DNA of 64,000 nucleotides. It comes from Stomoxys calcitrans. Taxonomy: Eukaryota; Arthropoda; Insecta; Diptera; Muscidae. The DNA is taken from positions 2,728,001 through 2,792,000 of the forward strand of contig NC_081552.1 of NCBI RefSeq assembly GCF_963082655.1. The letters are read 5' to 3'. Positions 60,842 to 64,000 of this stretch are shown one piece after another. A program made the translations under genes and the position numbers. The first letter of the stretch is position 1, and every line of letters starts with the position of its first letter. The notes beneath the pieces were generated by a model. The model had not been told where the DNA came from. It was given only the letters and a program-made list of their open reading frames with translations, and did no database searches.

Positions 60842-61912
60842 ACAAGTAAAAAGGCGTTAAGTTCGGCCGGGCCGAACTTTGGATACCCACCACCTCGGGA
60901 ATATACGTAAACCACCTTTTATCAAAATCCGGTGAAAATTGTATACCTGAATTTCGGCGACATCGGATAATAAATGCACCTTTAATGGGCCCAAAACCTT
61001 AAAAAGAGAGATCGGTCTATATGACAGCTATATCCAAATCTTAACCGATCTGTGCCATATTCCAGAATTATGTCGAGGGGCTTAACTTAATTCACTGTTC
61101 CAAATTTCGGCGACATAGGACAATAAATGAGCATTTTATGGGCCCAAAACCTGAAATCGAGAGATCGGTCTATATGGCAGCTATATCCAAAATTGGTCCG
61201 ATCTGCACCAAATTGATGAGGGATATCAAAGGGCCTAACACAATTTACTGTCCCAAATTTCAGCAAAATCGGATAATAAACGTGGCTTTCATGGGCCTAA
61301 GACCCCAAATCTGAGGATCGGTCTATATGGCAGCTATATCCAAATTTGGACCGATCTGGGCCAAATTGACGAAGGATGTCGAAGGGCTCATCACAACTCA
61401 CTGTCCCAAATTTTTGTGGCTTTTATGGGCCTAAGACCCTAAATCGGAGGATCGGTTTATATGGCAGCTATATCCAAATCTGAACCGATCTGAACAAAAT
61501 TGACGAAGGATGTCGAGGGGCCTAACACAACTCACTGTCCCGAATTTCATCAAAATCGGAAAATAAATGTGGCTTTTATGGGCCTAAGACCCTAAATCGG
61601 CGGATCGGTCTATATGGGGGCTATATGAAGATATAGTCCGATATTGCCCATCTTCGAACTTAACCTGCTTATGGACGAAAAAAGAACCTGTGCAAAATTT
61701 CAGCTCAATATCTCTATTTTTAAAGACTGTAGCGTGATTTCAACAGACAGACGGACAGACGGACAGACGGACGGACATGTCTAGATCGTCTTAGATTTTT
61801 ACGCTGATCAAGAATATATATACTTTATAGGGTCGGAAATGGATATTTCGATGTGTTGCAAACGGAATGACAAAATGAATATACCCCCATCCTTCGGTGG
61901 TGGGTATAAAAA
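60842..61912 (+). mobile_element. Family B element inserted in the LINE RT
   Basis: Complete: ACAAGTAAAAAGGCGTTAAG, GTTCGGCCGGGCCGAAC, TACCCACCACCTCGGGAATA; units at 61010, 61162 and 61316 (152 and 154 bases apart); M-end GACAGACGGACGGACATGTC, CTGATCAAGAATATATATAC and GGTGGTGGGTATAAAAA. Confidence 0.88.
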
Positions 61913-62090
61913 GGGAAGGGGAAAAGGCAGAGCCTTGTGGCACACCTGCGGTCAATGTATACACTCATCTGATGAGAACCCATCTACAAAAACTCGTATA
62001 GTGCGATCTCTGAGAAAGTTCGATATAAATCGAACGAAGTTATTACCGACTCCAAAAGCGATTTGCACTTGTAAGAGCCTTTGCTAAGGC
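61913..62090 (-). pseudogene. LINE reverse transcriptase, part upstream of the insertion
   Basis: Minus-strand text reads FLRDRTIRVFVDGFSSDE and LTAGVPQGSAFSP, the RT motif just before FxFINDL and FADD in Jockey/CR1-like elements. The following conserved text is found at 60840 beyond the family B element. The part further upstream is missing. Confidence 0.78.
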
Positions 62091-62217
62091 ATTCATCGAT
62101 CGATCTTCTCAAAAATTTACACATCGATTTACTTCATGAACGGATTTTGGTCGAAATTCTAGATGTCGAATTTAAGGACCTACACCCAATAGGATGTAGG
62201 TCGGCTTCGATCGACTT

Positions 62218-62297
62218 TAGCCCGCTGCCGGGATTTAAACCCAGGCGTTCAGCATCATAGGCGGACATGTTTACATCTGAGCTACGATGACCTGCCT
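62218..62297 (-). repeat. tRNA-derived SINE head
   Basis: On minus CATCGTAGCTCAGATGTAAA (box A TAGCTCAGATG) and GGGTTTAAATCC (box B). About 80 bases with no body. Confidence 0.6.
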
Positions 62298-62345
62298 AAA
62301 TGTGGTGGTCACAGCAGTAAAGTGAAATTTTAATTATCAAATTAT

Positions 62346-62528
62346 TTTTATACCTACCACCGAAGGATGGGGGTATATTCGCTTTGTCATTCCATTTGCA
62401 ACACATCGAAACATCGAAATTCCGACCCTATAAAGTCGATAAATTCTTGATCAGCGTAAAAATCTAAGACGATCTAACCATGTCCGTCCGTCTGTCTGTT
62501 AACATCACGCTGCAGTCTTCAAAATGTC
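62346..62528 (-). mobile_element. Family B M-end fragment
   Basis: TTTTTATACCTACCACCGAA, CATTCCATTTGCAACACATC, CTTGATCAGCGTAAAAATCT, AACCATGTCCGTCCGTCTGT. It ends within the transition unit. Confidence 0.75.
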
Positions 62529-64000
62529 CAGCCTTACGTCATTTTAGAAATAAGACAATATTTTTTTTTTTTAAGGTAATAGGGGAGCACTAAGGTTTTA
62601 ATCACTTTTGCTATCACCGACGTGGAATAAGACGAAACGTTCAGTCAACGGAAGGTTATGGTCACTCATCGAATACAACGTTGCCTTTAAGGAATTTATT
62701 TTCTAAATGGACATTGGACCTATAAAAACTGCCGAACTTATTCGAATTCATGGACGGAGTGGCTTTGGAGAACATTTCGATTTTAAATTCGACATCTCTA
62801 GTCTAGCCACTCACGCATAAGTTCACATCGTATACCATAGAAAACAATTTGTTAAATAATGTGGCTTTAAGTGGTGCTGATGCTGGGCCACAGCCATTCA
62901 AATACCCATTCCCCATGTTGCCACTTATTCTGGCAACAGAGCATACAAAACCACAAATGTAAAACACGAATATGAAAATGCAACGTGTTTTGTGTGTTTG
63001 GCCGTTTCACTGCTTCAATTGTTGATATTGCGCGGCATGTTATCCTGGATGCATCATATGCAGTTAGGAATTGTGGTAATGATGCAATTGATTTCCTTGG
63101 TCACATATTAAATTAAAAAAAAAAAAAATATTCATAGTGAAAAACCAAAGAGCGTAGCAAACCTTTTCAGTGAAATAGCGAATGGCTTTCTTGAAGGACA
63201 TAAGGCTAGAGAGAGTAAAAAAGTTTTCTAAACAAAACAGCTTTTAAAAATTTGCTAAAAACTATTTTTTTTTGTAAATTTTGTTTTGCCATATTGCCAT
63301 GCACCTGTATTGCAATGTAGACACAATGGCAACATCATTTGATGCAAATTTAAATGCAGTGAATGGTTTATATTTCTATAAAATAAATGAATGTACCGGG
63401 ACCAAATAAATAATGCCATGGCCTGTTGGAGTGCGTGTGTGTGGCATGGTGAGCAACCGACGATTGCCCATTGCCGTTGAGAGGGAAACATTTTTGAGCC
63501 TGGGCTTTGGTTACGGTTTCACTTGCTGTCATCTGGGAGAGATGGCAATTTACAATTGCTGTGTTAATTTGATTTTATCTAATTTCAAATACCTGCTGGT
63601 TTCACATACAGCACACATATATGCACCCACACATGCAGCACTATCGCCATTTCCAGTCAGGGTGAGAATATCGAAACTCTCGAACCCCACGTGCAGCTGT
63701 GGTGGGGCTGCAGTCTCATAGAGATTTATAGATTTATCGCACCAATGTATCGCCTTCATAGAGGTGTATATGTATGTGTGTGTGTGTGGTGTGTGCAGTG
63801 GTTATTGCTGCTGATGTTGGTTTTATTGGCGTGCAGCGCATTTGTTTGCCATGAATGGTCCTTTTTAATTGAGCCGCTTTTGCTGTATCAAAGGATCTAA
63901 TTACAATTTTAATTTATTTTTTAAATAGATCCCGCAACGACATTCCACACTCGTGCGAATGGGGCTGCTGGCTGTGAGGCCATCAAATAAAATGGAAGTG
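62529..64000. other. Unique non-coding DNA
   Basis: No gene supported; open frames of up to 102 codons overlap on both strands without motifs. A run of As at about 63115-63128 and a GT run at 63772-63787. Confidence 0.4.

Noticed and set aside
60841..60915. N-terminal residues joined to the LINE RT frame
   Set aside because: These residues come from the H-end of the inserted family B element read in frame, not from the LINE.

Overview
The window looks like nuclear DNA of a higher (calyptrate, probably muscid) fly. It is AT-rich and intron-bearing, and it is packed with interspersed repeats. Their core, a short TA run, then TTCTTGATC...TCTAGCCATG, then (GTCY)n, is the arrangement known from dipteran mini-me/DINE-1 elements. 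Stomoxys or a close relative is my guess; this is inference from repeat style, not a database result. There is no sign of bacterial organisation.

I can support only one host gene: a seven-exon gene on the minus strand (28000 to 25874). Its exons join without a frame error into a 581-residue protein that I do not recognise, and an AATAAA lies 45 bases past the stop. Everything else that looks coding is transposon debris: a Ty3/gypsy element of the CsRn1/Kabuki type (minus, about 8936-13829) with gag, protease, RT, RNase H and integrase remnants; three non-LTR (LINE) pieces (20009-20740 +, 49184-49458 +, 62090-59942 -); and two Tc1/mariner-type transposase scraps (about 6790-6490 - and 47246-47475 +).

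Adding up my boundaries, about 27 kb of the 64 kb belongs to three related families of short non-autonomous elements, here called A, B and C, plus one diverged member (D). I read them as DINE-1/HINE-like, that is non-autonomous Helentron, elements. Each has a terminal hairpin end (H-end: CAAGTAAAAGCG then a GTTCGGCC palindrome in A and B; a GTCGG palindrome in C), a subterminal inverted repeat (TATACCC...GGGTATA), a core of tandem units of about 153 bp, and a mini-me end (M-end) carrying GGAC/GTCC microsatellite, core and TA run. Strand '+' below means the H-end is on the left. Boundaries are good to about 10-20 bases.

Layout: 1-2488 unique DNA; 2489-4335 head-to-tail A-B-A; 4336-6480 unique; 6490-8932 mariner scrap, D, B and C; 8936-14025 gypsy element with nested A, B and C; 14026-17290 unique DNA with microsatellites; 17291-20740 repeat R4, B, A and LINE; 20741-22811 unique; 22812-25690 A and an inverted B pair; 25691-28000 SINE head and the host gene; 28001-31584 unique DNA with A and B; 31585-35410 R4, a near-identical tandem duplication and R4 again; 35605-42150 A/B/C elements with unique gaps; 43641-46374 C and an A/B chimera; 46375-50112 mariner scrap, split C with a LINE endonuclease and a long TA run; 51045-54831 B with a SINE inserted, repeat R3; 54832-62528 B, A, C/B chimera and a LINE split by B; 62529-64000 unique. 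The main interest is how the repeats record their own mechanisms: insertion in T runs without target duplication, fold-back duplications, chimeras, unit-length conservation and a very recent tandem duplication. I did not find a new defence, metabolic or regulatory system.
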